Assembly: GCA_964349455.1 (NCBI GenBank)
Contig: CAYGGG010000043.1
Coordinates: 1-7,107, forward strand
DNA: 7,107 nucleotides
Origin: CSSED10-109M sp964349455
GTDB taxonomy: Bacteria; Bacillota_I; Bacilli_A; RF39; UBA660
Reading direction: 5' to 3'
The notes beneath the pieces are model-generated. The model had not been told where the DNA came from. It did no database searches and was given only the letters and a program-made list of their open reading frames with translations. The position numbers were made by a program, and so were the translations under genes. Positions 1-6,852 of the stretch are shown in pieces. How positions within the stretch are numbered: the first letter of the stretch is position 1; the number at the start of each line of letters is the position of its first letter.

Positions 1-1
1 A

Positions 2-1903
2 GATTATTATATATTAGATAATCCTAAATTAAGTGACAAACAATATGATCAATATTTAAAAGAACTAGAAACCCTTGAAAAAGAATATCCACAATTCAAA
101 CAAAAAAACTCACCAACCGAAAAAATAAACGTCAAAACAAACACTCCTTTTAGTAAAATAAATCATAAATCACCAATGTTGTCGTTAAGCAACGCTTTTG
201 ATTACGAACAATTAGAACAATTTGATCAAAAGATTAAAAAACAAATTACTGATTTTGAATATATTTGTGAATTAAAAATTGATGGACTGGCTGTTTCACT
301 AGAATATCAAAATGGTATTTTAACAAAAGCAGCTACTAGAGGTGATGGCTTCATTGGTGAAGATATCACCAATAATGTCAAAACAATTAAATCAATCCCC
401 TTAACTTTAAAAGAAAAACTTAATCTTGAAGTTCGTGGTGAAATTTATATGAGTAAAGAAACATTTTTAAAACTAAACGAACAAAGACAAAAAAATAACG
501 AATCGTTATTCGCTAATCCAAGAAATGCAGCTGCTGGAAGTGTGCGACAACTAGATTCAAATATAACTGCTAATCGAAATTTAGATTGCTTTATTTATTA
601 TGGCAATTTAAAAAAAGAAACGCATTATCAAATTTTAACTAACTTAAAAATGTTAGGATTTAATATAAATCCTTTTGTCGGTAAAAAAAATAATCTTAAA
701 CAAGTAATTACCTATATTGAAGAATGGGAACAAAAACGAGAAAATTTAAGCTATGAAACCGATGGAATTGTAATAAAAATAAACAATTTAAAACAGCAAT
801 TATTATTAGGAATAACCGCAAAAAGTCCAAAGTGGGCGATTGCATACAAATACAAACCAATTGAAGAAATTACTAAAATAAACGATATCATTTTCACCGT
901 TGGAAGAACTGGCCAAGTAACACCAAACGCCGTCTTAGAACCAGTTTCAATTGATGGCTCGCTTGTATCAAGAACAACTTTACATAATGAAAATAACATC
1001 AAGGAAAAAGATATTCGCATTGGCGATTACGCCGTTGTTCGAAAAGCAGGTGATATTATTCCTGAAGTTGTAAAAGTAATCGCTGAAAAAAGAGAAAACA
1101 CATTGCCCTTTAAAATGATTGAGCAATGTCCAATTTGCAAATCAAAATTGGCAAAAATCGAAGCTGCTCACTATTGTTTAAACCAGAATTGTGAAGCAAG
1201 AATACAAGAAAGTTTAGTTCATTTTAGTAGCCGTGGCGCCCAAAACATTGAAGGCCTTGGTGAAAGAATAATTGAAATTTTTTATAATGAGGGATTACTT
1301 AAAAAAATTGAAGATTTTTATTTGTTAAAAAATTATCGAAATCAATTAATAAATTTAAGCGGTTTTGGTGAAAAAAGCATAGATAAAATCCTAGAGCAAG
1401 TCGAAAAAAGCAAAACAAACAACTTAGATAAGCTAATTTTCTCGCTGGGAATTAAACATGTTGGTAGTAAAAAAGCTAAAGTATTAGCAGAATCATTTTT
1501 TAATTTAAATAATTTAAAAAAAGCAACCATTAACGAACTAATTGAAATTGAAGATGTTGGTTATAAAATAGCAGAAAGTGTTGTTAATTATTTTAAAGAA
1601 AATGAATCGCTAATTTTATTTCTAGAAAAAGAAAAAGTCAATTTTGAATATCATTCTACGAAAAAAGAAAATCAAAAATTTAACCAAAAAGTTTTTGTGA
1701 TCACTGGTGGTTTTGAAAAATATACAAGAGAAGAAATAAAAGAAAGATTAGAAAACATGGGTGCTAAGGTAACTAACAAAGTAACAAAAAAAACTGATGT
1801 CTTGATTTGTGGCGATAAACCAGGTAGCAAATTAGATGAGGCCAAAAAACTTAATATATTGATATGGAATTTAGACGAATTAGAAAAAAAATTAAAAACA
1901 TAG
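2..1903 (+). CDS. ligA: NAD-dependent DNA ligase LigA (5' end outside window)
   Basis: LigA seals nicks in duplex DNA using NAD+, joining Okazaki fragments and finishing repair. The frame is open from base 2, giving 633 residues before TAG at 1901-1903. The codons before the first ATG (176) encode conserved LigA sequence (YYILDNPKLSD, then a QYD motif of the NMN-binding Ia domain), so that ATG is internal. By comparison with E. coli (671 aa, Lys115) about 20-25 residues are missing. Visible landmarks, numbered from base 2, are the adenylation lysine K92 in LKIDG, VRGE at 144-147, DGIVIK at 254-259, and WAIAYK at 278-283. An OB fold follows, then a Cys4 zinc finger (C376, C379, C392, C397; Gram-positive spacing), helix-hairpin-helix repeats at about 400-555 and a C-terminal BRCT domain at about 560-633. 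All catalytic motifs are intact, so the enzyme should be functional. It is the first gene visible in the operon, 22 bases ahead of the phosphodiesterase gene. Confidence 0.97.
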   Translation, partial: DYYILDNPKLSDKQYDQYLKELETLEKEYPQFKQKNSPTEKINVKTNTPFSKINHKSPMLSLSNAFDYEQLEQFDQKIKKQITDFEYICELKIDGLAVSLEYQNGILTKAATRGDGFIGEDITNNVKTIKSIPLTLKEKLNLEVRGEIYMSKETFLKLNEQRQKNNESLFANPRNAAAGSVRQLDSNITANRNLDCFIYYGNLKKETHYQILTNLKMLGFNINPFVGKKNNLKQVITYIEEWEQKRENLSYETDGIVIKINNLKQQLLLGITAKSPKWAIAYKYKPIEEITKINDIIFTVGRTGQVTPNAVLEPVSIDGSLVSRTTLHNENNIKEKDIRIGDYAVVRKAGDIIPEVVKVIAEKRENTLPFKMIEQCPICKSKLAKIEAAHYCLNQNCEARIQESLVHFSSRGAQNIEGLGERIIEIFYNEGLLKKIEDFYLLKNYRNQLINLSGFGEKSIDKILEQVEKSKTNNLDKLIFSLGIKHVGSKKAKVLAESFFNLNNLKKATINELIEIEDVGYKIAESVVNYFKENESLILFLEKEKVNFEYHSTKKENQKFNQKVFVITGGFEKYTREEIKERLENMGAKVTNKVTKKTDVLICGDKPGSKLDEAKKLNILIWNLDELEKKLKT

Positions 1904-1909
1904 TATAAT
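1881..1909 (+). promoter_or_regulatory. possible sigma-A type promoter in ligA/phosphodiesterase gap (weak)
   Basis: A perfect TATAAT occurs at 1904-1909, directly after the ligA stop codon. A 4-of-6 match to the -35 consensus (TAGAAA, 1881-1886) lies 17 bases upstream. Transcription would start near 1916, leaving a leader of only about 10 bases made up almost entirely of the ribosome binding site. In DNA this AT-rich such hexamers arise often by chance, so this is a candidate only. If real, it would let the phosphodiesterase-rplI-dnaB part be transcribed independently of ligA. Confidence 0.2.
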
Positions 1910-1915
1910 AAAAAA

Positions 1916-1921
1916 GAGGTG
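1916..1921 (+). promoter_or_regulatory. ribosome binding site for the DHH phosphodiesterase
   Basis: GAGGTG followed by A matches the 16S anti-Shine-Dalgarno strand over seven bases and lies 4 bases before ATG at 1926. It fixes the start in the only gap in the window longer than 8 bases. Confidence 0.8.
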
Positions 1922-1925
1922 AATA

Positions 1926-2894
1926 ATGGATACAACATTCAAAAAATTAACCGAACTAATTAAAAATGCTGACAATGTAATGATCATGACCCATCAACAC
2001 AGCGATTTAGATGCTTTGGGTAGTTCATTATGTTTATGTTATATTATTAATCATCTTGGTAAAAAAAATTGGCTTGTTTTTAACCAAAAAGATAATAATT
2101 TGTCAATTGAAAAATCATTGGCAATGATAAAAAAAAGTAACTTAAAAATTAATTTTATTGATCAAAAAAAAGCGGAAAAACATCTAAAAGAAAATACTCT
2201 TTTAATTATATTAGACACAAGCAAAAAAGAATTAGTTGAATACCCAGAATTATTAAAAATAGAACACAAAATAATTTTAGATCATCATCCAATTGGGAAT
2301 AAAAATATAACCGATACCGTTTTATCATATGTTAATTCTAATTTATCTTCAACTAACGAAATAATGACTGACTATTTGAAATATTTAAATATGATTGTAC
2401 CACCGATTATTGCCACCATTATGTTAGCAGGAATTGAAGTTGATACTAATGCTTACGGCGTTAAAACAACTTCAAAGACATTTGAAACAGCTGCTTTCTT
2501 ATTGAATATTGGGGCTTTAAATACTTTGAAATATGAAATATTAAAAGAAGATAAAGAACAATATTTGAAAAGAGAAAAATTATTAGAAAAAAGTTATAAT
2601 ATTGGTCAATATGCAATTTGTCGAGTTGAAAAAAGAATTAGTAAAGAAGATTTATCAGTCTTAGCTGAAAAAATGCTTTTATTTGATAAAGTAGAAGCTG
2701 CCTTTGCTTTGGGGAAAATAAAAACCAATTTAATAGCAATAAGTGGACGATCACTAGGTGAAACAAATGTTTATCAAATAATGAAAACTTTTGATGGTGG
2801 AGGACATCTTACTGAAGCAGCCGCCCAAATAAAAAATTTAAGTTTAGATGACTTAGAAAAGCAGTTAAAAAAAGAATTAGGAGTGAAAAAATGA
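1926..2894 (+). CDS. stand-alone DHH-DHHA1 phosphodiesterase, GdpP C-terminal type
   Basis: This 322-residue soluble protein is predicted to be a Mn2+-dependent phosphodiesterase. It should hydrolyse c-di-AMP and/or the pApA and nanoRNA products, as GdpP, Pde2 and NrnA relatives do. The DHH domain shows H23, D27 and D29 (HxxxDxD), D97, the D119-H120-H121 signature and D173 in LAGIEVDT. The DHHA1 domain carries ISGRSLG at 271-277 and GGGH at 290-293, followed by LTEAAAQ. These closing motifs look more like the GdpP C-terminus than like ordinary NrnA. GdpP of Bacillus is about 650 residues with two membrane helices, a degenerate PAS and a GGDEF domain, and none of these is present here. The gene lies immediately before rplI and dnaB, the position of gdpP in B. 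subtilis. It overlaps rplI by 4 bases. The general family is secure; the exact substrate is inferred. Confidence 0.88.
   Translation: MDTTFKKLTELIKNADNVMIMTHQHSDLDALGSSLCLCYIINHLGKKNWLVFNQKDNNLSIEKSLAMIKKSNLKINFIDQKKAEKHLKENTLLIILDTSKKELVEYPELLKIEHKIILDHHPIGNKNITDTVLSYVNSNLSSTNEIMTDYLKYLNMIVPPIIATIMLAGIEVDTNAYGVKTTSKTFETAAFLLNIGALNTLKYEILKEDKEQYLKREKLLEKSYNIGQYAICRVEKRISKEDLSVLAEKMLLFDKVEAAFALGKIKTNLIAISGRSLGETNVYQIMKTFDGGGHLTEAAAQIKNLSLDDLEKQLKKELGVKK
2879..2885 (+). promoter_or_regulatory. ribosome binding site for rplI
   Basis: AGGAGTG lies 5 bases before ATG at 2891, inside the last codons of the phosphodiesterase gene. It is a strong site, so L9 can be translated by its own initiation as well as by coupling through the ATGA overlap. 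Confidence 0.8.
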
Positions 2895-3334
2895 AAGTTA
2901 TTTTTTTAGAAGATGTAAAAGGTCAAGGGAATAAAGGCGAAACAAAAAATGTTTCTGATGGCTATGCTTATAATTTTTTGATAAAAAGAAATTTAGCCGT
3001 TGTAGCAACAAGTGATAATATAAAAAAGTTAGAACAAGAAAAGAAAAAAGAAACGGAAAATACTAAAATAAAAGAAGAAACAGCAAAAAAAGAAAAGGCA
3101 AAACTAGAACAAGAAGAATTAGTGTTTAAAGTCCAAACTGGAAAAGAAGGACAGATGTTTGGCTCGGTTAGTATTAAACAAGTAGTTGAAAAATTAGCGG
3201 AAATAGATTATCATATTGATAAAACGCAATTTAAAAAAACAAGTTCACTAAATACTTTAGGAATGCATTTAGTTGAAATTGAATTATTTAAAGGAGTTAT
3301 TGCGAAAGTAAAAATTGAAATCCAGGAAGGATGA
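2891..3334 (+). CDS. rplI: 50S ribosomal protein L9
   Basis: L9 binds 23S rRNA at the base of the L1 stalk and helps keep translational fidelity and reading frame. At 147 residues it is the usual length (about 149). The N-terminal RNA-binding domain is plain: MKVIFLEDVKGQGNKGE, then V21, DGYAYNFLI at 23-31 and LAVVAT at 35-40. A long Lys/Glu-rich helix connects the domains at about 42-76, followed by the C-terminal domain with GQMFGSVS at 87-94. The family signature normally has Gly at the position of N34 (here IKRN instead of the usual xxxG), a small deviation. The ATG overlaps the preceding TGA (ATGA, 2891-2894), and dnaB starts 4 bases after the stop. The rplI-dnaB pairing is conserved across Firmicutes. 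Confidence 0.97.
   Translation: MKVIFLEDVKGQGNKGETKNVSDGYAYNFLIKRNLAVVATSDNIKKLEQEKKKETENTKIKEETAKKEKAKLEQEELVFKVQTGKEGQMFGSVSIKQVVEKLAEIDYHIDKTQFKKTSSLNTLGMHLVEIELFKGVIAKVKIEIQEG
3324..3333 (+). promoter_or_regulatory. ribosome binding site that decides the dnaB start
   Basis: AGGAAGGATG spans the end of rplI and ends 5 bases before ATG at 3339. The longer in-frame option, TTG at 3315, has no comparable site upstream and lies inside rplI. ATG 3351 is too far away. The 3339 start is therefore preferred. Confidence 0.8.
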
Positions 3335-3338
3335 TAAA

Positions 3339-4679
3339 ATGAGTGTTATTATGCCAAGCAGTAAAGAAGCCGAACAAGCAGTTTTAGGCTCAATGTTGAT
3401 TAGTAAGTATGCATTACAAAAATGTGTTGAGGGAGTAAATCCCGAACTTTTTTTCTACGATAATCACAGGCAGTTATTTTCAGTTTTAAAAGAATTGGCT
3501 GAGAACAAAAAAACAATTGATTTTACAGTTGTAATCGCTGAGTTAGAAAAAAAGAAATTATTAAAAACAATTGGGGGCTTAGAATATTTAGTCGAATTAA
3601 CTGAAAAAGTGCCCAGTGCTTCAAATGTTGATAATTATATTGCAATTGTTGTTGAAAAAGCAACTTTGCGCAAATTAATTCAAGAATCAAATGCGATTAT
3701 TGAATCTGCTTACAACGAAACGGATTCGGTTAATGAAATTTTAGACGATGCTGAACGAAAAATATTTGCGGTTGCAAAAGCGAGAAAAAGTACTGAATTT
3801 AAAACAATTCAAGAAGTTTTATTTAAAACACAAAGTGATATTGAAAAACTATCACAATCAAAAGCAGAAGTGACCGGACTTGCAACAGGGTTTTTAGAAA
3901 TTGATAAGTTGATGTCGGGACTTCAGGAAAATGAATTAATTATTTTAGCCTCAAGACCGGGAATGGGGAAAACGGCTTTTGCAATGAATGTGGCATGTAA
4001 TGTTGCGATTAATGAGAAAAAAACGGTTGCTGTTTTTAATATGGAAATGAGTAGTGAGCAATTAGCAATGCGAATGTTGTCTTCAATCGGACAAATTGAT
4101 GGTTTTAAAATAAGAACTGGTCGTTTAGAACATAATGATTGGAAACGAATTAATGAAGCAATTAGTCGTTTGTCTGATGCAAAATTATTTATTGATGATA
4201 CGCCAGGAATGACGATTGGTGAAATTAGAGCAAAATGCCGTCGTTTAGCAAGTCAAGAAGATGGACTAGATTTAATTGTTATTGACTACTTACAATTAGT
4301 GGGAGGTCCATCAAAATATAGTGGCAATCGACAAATGGAAGTATCAGAAATATCAAGATCATTAAAAACATTAGCAATGGAATTAAAAGTACCAATTATT
4401 GCCTTAGCACAGCTTTCAAGATTAGTTGAAGGACGTGAGGACAAAAAACCGATTTTAAGTGATTTGCGTGAATCAGGTTCAATTGAACAAGATGCTGACA
4501 TTGTTGCATTTTTATATCGTGAAGATTATTATAAAAAAGATGCAGCAATCGATGATTATACGAGTAAGAGTGAATTTATTATGAAGAAAAATCGAAGTGG
4601 ACCGGTTGGAAATGTTAATTTAATTTTTAAACGAAATACAAGTACTTTTAGAAACTTCGCAAATGTTGAAGAAGAATAG
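3339..4679 (+). CDS. dnaB: replicative DNA helicase DnaB (DnaC of B. subtilis)
   Basis: DnaB is the hexameric, ATP-driven 5'-3' helicase that opens the replication fork and recruits primase. From ATG 3339 it is 446 residues, normal for the family. The N-terminal collar domain covers about 6-105 (KEAEQAVLGSML, then NHRQLF). A linker leads to the RecA-like motor domain from about 177. Motor motifs visible are Walker A (SRPGMGKT, 205-212; K211, T212), the catalytic glutamate E236 in FNMEMS, Walker B ending in D316 (LIVIDYLQL), SDLRESGSIEQDAD at 374-387, and the arginine-finger region K417/R419 in KKNRSGP. No intein or insertion interrupts the motor. It is 4 bases after rplI and 8 bases before the M23 peptidase gene. 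No helicase loader gene (dnaI or dnaC type) is seen in this window. Confidence 0.97.
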   Translation: MSVIMPSSKEAEQAVLGSMLISKYALQKCVEGVNPELFFYDNHRQLFSVLKELAENKKTIDFTVVIAELEKKKLLKTIGGLEYLVELTEKVPSASNVDNYIAIVVEKATLRKLIQESNAIIESAYNETDSVNEILDDAERKIFAVAKARKSTEFKTIQEVLFKTQSDIEKLSQSKAEVTGLATGFLEIDKLMSGLQENELIILASRPGMGKTAFAMNVACNVAINEKKTVAVFNMEMSSEQLAMRMLSSIGQIDGFKIRTGRLEHNDWKRINEAISRLSDAKLFIDDTPGMTIGEIRAKCRRLASQEDGLDLIVIDYLQLVGGPSKYSGNRQMEVSEISRSLKTLAMELKVPIIALAQLSRLVEGREDKKPILSDLRESGSIEQDADIVAFLYREDYYKKDAAIDDYTSKSEFIMKKNRSGPVGNVNLIFKRNTSTFRNFANVEEE

Positions 4680-4684
4680 GTGAT
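4678..4684 (+). promoter_or_regulatory. ribosome binding site supporting a TTG start
   Basis: AGGTGAT is a 7-base match to the anti-Shine-Dalgarno sequence and overlaps the dnaB TAG stop (4677-4679). Its AGG core ends 7 bases before TTG 4688, which is ideal, whereas ATG 4703 is 22 bases away. This supports TTG as the start of the M23 peptidase gene. Confidence 0.7.
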
Positions 4685-4687
4685 AAG

Positions 4688-6130
4688 TTGATTAAATACA
4701 TAATGTCATTTCTTGTAATTTTATTAGTTATATTTTTATCTTTTGAAGAAAAAAAGACAGTATATCCAGAAGAAGTGTATACTGTTTATCTTGATGGGCA
4801 AATAATCGGGATGGTTGAAAATAAAGAAAAATTTAATAATTATATTGATCATCAAGCTGATTTGTTAAAAGAAGAATACCAAGTTGATAAAATATATGGA
4901 CCAACAACATTACAAATTGTTAAAAATTTAACATATAAACCAAATGTTCAGGACAACGAAACTGTTTTTAAAAATATTCACGAGCCATTGTCAATAGAAG
5001 GATATCAAGTTACAATTAATCGTGAAGAAGGCGATCTCCGCTACTATGTTAATGATATCAAGGTTTTTGAAGATTCAATTGCGAATATTATTAATAGCTT
5101 TGTTGGAACCGAAAACTATGATTTATATTTAAATAATCAACAAATAGTCAGTGAAATTGGTTCTAAAATTGAAAGTATTTATTTAGAAAATGATATTACT
5201 TTTCGCAAATTAAAAATACCAGTTACCGAACAAATATATATTTCACCAGAAACACTATCAAAACAATTATTGTTTGGGACTTTAGAAGACCAAGCACGAT
5301 ACGTTGTTGAAGATGGGGATACAATTGAAGAAGTTGCTTTTCAAAATGAAATTAGTACCGAAGAATTTTTAGTATCAAATCCAGAGTTTACGAATAAAAA
5401 TAATTTATTGTACGAAGGCCAGGAAGTCGTTATTGGGATAACCGATCCACAAATTAGCGTTGTTGTCGAAGAGCATGTTGTTGAAGATGTCGCCATTGCT
5501 TTTAAAACGGAAACAAAATATGATTCAACGAAAACAGTTGGTTATGTTAGCAAGGTGAAAACCGGCGAAAAAGGAACCGAACGATTAACTCGTAATGTTA
5601 AAACGGTTAATGGTGTTGTTGTTTATTCTGATTTGCTTGCGCGTGAAGAATTAACGCCAGCAATTAATGAGATCGTTGTTCGTGGTGATAAAATTATTCC
5701 AAATATTGGTTCATCTTATGGATGGACATGGCCAACCGCTCCAGGGTGGACCGTAACATCAGGTTACGCTTATCGAATTCATCCATTTACCGGAAGACGT
5801 GAATTCCATCAAGCACTTGATATCGCAATTGGACATGGGGCGCATATTTATGCGGCAAATAGCGGAACAATTCATTTCGTTGGATATAATTCTAGTTATG
5901 GACATTATGTTGTAATTAATCATAATAATGAACAAAACAATTATACTTTATATTCACACTTAAGTCGTTATATAGTAAATGTTGATCAAGATGTGTCTGC
6001 CGGTAGTTTAATTGGTTATATGGGAAGCTCTGGCTCAGCAACTGGACCACATCTTCATTTCGAAGTCTGGGTTGGTAAACCTTGGCATTCAGGTAGTTAT
6101 CGTTTTAATCCATGGAATGTGTTAAGATGA
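4688..6130 (+). CDS. membrane-anchored M23 murein endopeptidase with LysM and G5 domains
   Basis: This is a predicted zinc endopeptidase that cuts peptide cross-links of peptidoglycan outside the membrane. It has 480 residues from TTG 4688. Residues 4-19 form one hydrophobic helix with no clear signal-peptidase site, so it is probably a signal anchor. Residues 30-200 match no domain I can name but contain two similar units (see findings). A LysM domain follows at about 203-250 (RYVVEDGDTIEEVA, with NLLYEGQEVVIG at its end), then a G5 domain at about 256-332. The M23 domain at about 350-480 keeps every key residue: zinc ligands H374 and D378 (HQALD) and H457, with catalytic histidines H424 (YSHLS) and H455 (GPHLHFE). 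It is therefore likely active, not a degenerate LytM regulator. Such LysM/M23 proteins lie near walRK in some Bacillus genomes. Its presence implies a peptidoglycan wall. The stop overlaps the walJ start by 4 bases. Confidence 0.92.
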   Translation: MIKYIMSFLVILLVIFLSFEEKKTVYPEEVYTVYLDGQIIGMVENKEKFNNYIDHQADLLKEEYQVDKIYGPTTLQIVKNLTYKPNVQDNETVFKNIHEPLSIEGYQVTINREEGDLRYYVNDIKVFEDSIANIINSFVGTENYDLYLNNQQIVSEIGSKIESIYLENDITFRKLKIPVTEQIYISPETLSKQLLFGTLEDQARYVVEDGDTIEEVAFQNEISTEEFLVSNPEFTNKNNLLYEGQEVVIGITDPQISVVVEEHVVEDVAIAFKTETKYDSTKTVGYVSKVKTGEKGTERLTRNVKTVNGVVVYSDLLAREELTPAINEIVVRGDKIIPNIGSSYGWTWPTAPGWTVTSGYAYRIHPFTGRREFHQALDIAIGHGAHIYAANSGTIHFVGYNSSYGHYVVINHNNEQNNYTLYSHLSRYIVNVDQDVSAGSLIGYMGSSGSATGPHLHFEVWVGKPWHSGSYRFNPWNVLR

Positions 6131-6852
6131 AAATTAAAATAGTTGCGAGTAGTAGCAATGGTAATTGCCTTTATCTCGAATTGGATAATACTCGCTTTCT
6201 AATTGATGTCGGCGTTAATTGTTCAGTTATTGAAAATAATAAAATCAATCTTAATTTGGTTGATTTTATTTTAATTACGCATGCTCATAATGATCATGTT
6301 AGTGGGTTAAGAAGTGTTTTAAAAAAATATCCGATTAAAGTTTTATTAGGCCAAAAAACTCATCAAAAATTAGATTATGTTAGAAATCATTCTTATTTAG
6401 ATAGTTTAAATGAAATAAAAAATCTAAAAATCTATTCATTTTATACATCACATGACGTGAATGAATCGTTTGGTTTTGTGATTGAAGATGAAAAAGAAAG
6501 CGTTGTTTATTTAACGGATACAGGATATATTAGTGAAAAAATAAAAACGATGATTAAAAACAAAACAACTTATATTTTAGAAAGTAATCACGATGTTGAA
6601 ATGTTAATGAATACCAAAAGACCATATCATTTAAAAATGCGGATCTTAGGTGATAAGGGCCATTTATCTAATCACGATTCAATTAATTGCTTATGTGAAA
6701 TAATTGGTATTGAGACAAAAAAAATCGTTTTAGTACATCTTAGTGAAGAAGCAAATGATCATCACAAAGTGCTAGATATGATCACAAAAAAGAATATCAA
6801 AGTTCCAGTAACAATTGCTAATAAAGAAGGAAATGAGTTAATTGAAATATGA
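6127..6852 (+). CDS. walJ: metallo-beta-lactamase-fold hydrolase WalJ (YycJ/VicX)
   Basis: WalJ is a cytoplasmic metallohydrolase, a putative nuclease. In Bacillus its loss disturbs coordination of division with DNA replication and affects wall metabolism; the biochemical substrate is not settled. The protein has 241 residues, slightly shorter than the usual 260 or so. It opens with IVASSSNGNC (family form LASGSSGNC). Metal-binding residues are the HAHNDH motif at 52-57, H109, D131 in LTDTG, and C-terminal histidines H179 (KGHLSNHDS) and H204 (LVHLSEE). ATG 6127 is chosen because it forms an ATGA overlap with the upstream stop and puts the family motif at the expected distance. In-frame ATG 6112, five codons earlier, lies within the peptidase gene without a binding site. 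In Bacillus this gene follows walRKHI, but here it follows the M23 peptidase gene directly. It overlaps rlmH by 4 bases. Confidence 0.92.
   Translation: MKIKIVASSSNGNCLYLELDNTRFLIDVGVNCSVIENNKINLNLVDFILITHAHNDHVSGLRSVLKKYPIKVLLGQKTHQKLDYVRNHSYLDSLNEIKNLKIYSFYTSHDVNESFGFVIEDEKESVVYLTDTGYISEKIKTMIKNKTTYILESNHDVEMLMNTKRPYHLKMRILGDKGHLSNHDSINCLCEIIGIETKKIVLVHLSEEANDHHKVLDMITKKNIKVPVTIANKEGNELIEI

Noticed and set aside
176..178. ATG at 176 as the start of ligA
   Set aside because: The frame continues open to base 2 and the 58 upstream codons encode conserved LigA N-terminal sequence, so this Met is internal.
751..1938. Antisense open frames within ligA (about 751-1020, 1342-1530, 1672-1938)
   Set aside because: They are hydrophobic or low-complexity translations opposite a clearly conserved gene, with no binding sites or family resemblance; they are shadows.
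3315..3338. TTG at 3315 as the dnaB start
   Set aside because: It lies inside rplI without its own binding site, while ATG 3339 has AGGAAGGATG at good spacing.
1..4320. Shifts in GC skew suggesting an inversion or acquired segment (hand counts: G 163/C 169 over 1-1140; G 202/C 115 over 3361-4320)
   Set aside because: The skew is patchy and does not mark a boundary: 1141-1920 is G-rich (130/78), 1921-2460 is neutral (69/70) and 2461-2880 is G-rich again (73/42). It fluctuates within genes and is not evidence of transfer.
4286..4501. Antisense open frame of about 71 codons within dnaB
   Set aside because: It lies opposite the most conserved helicase motifs and shows no independent coding evidence.
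6112..6126. ATG at 6112 as the walJ start
   Set aside because: It adds only MECVK, has no binding site, and the ATGA overlap at 6127 matches the other junctions and the family start.
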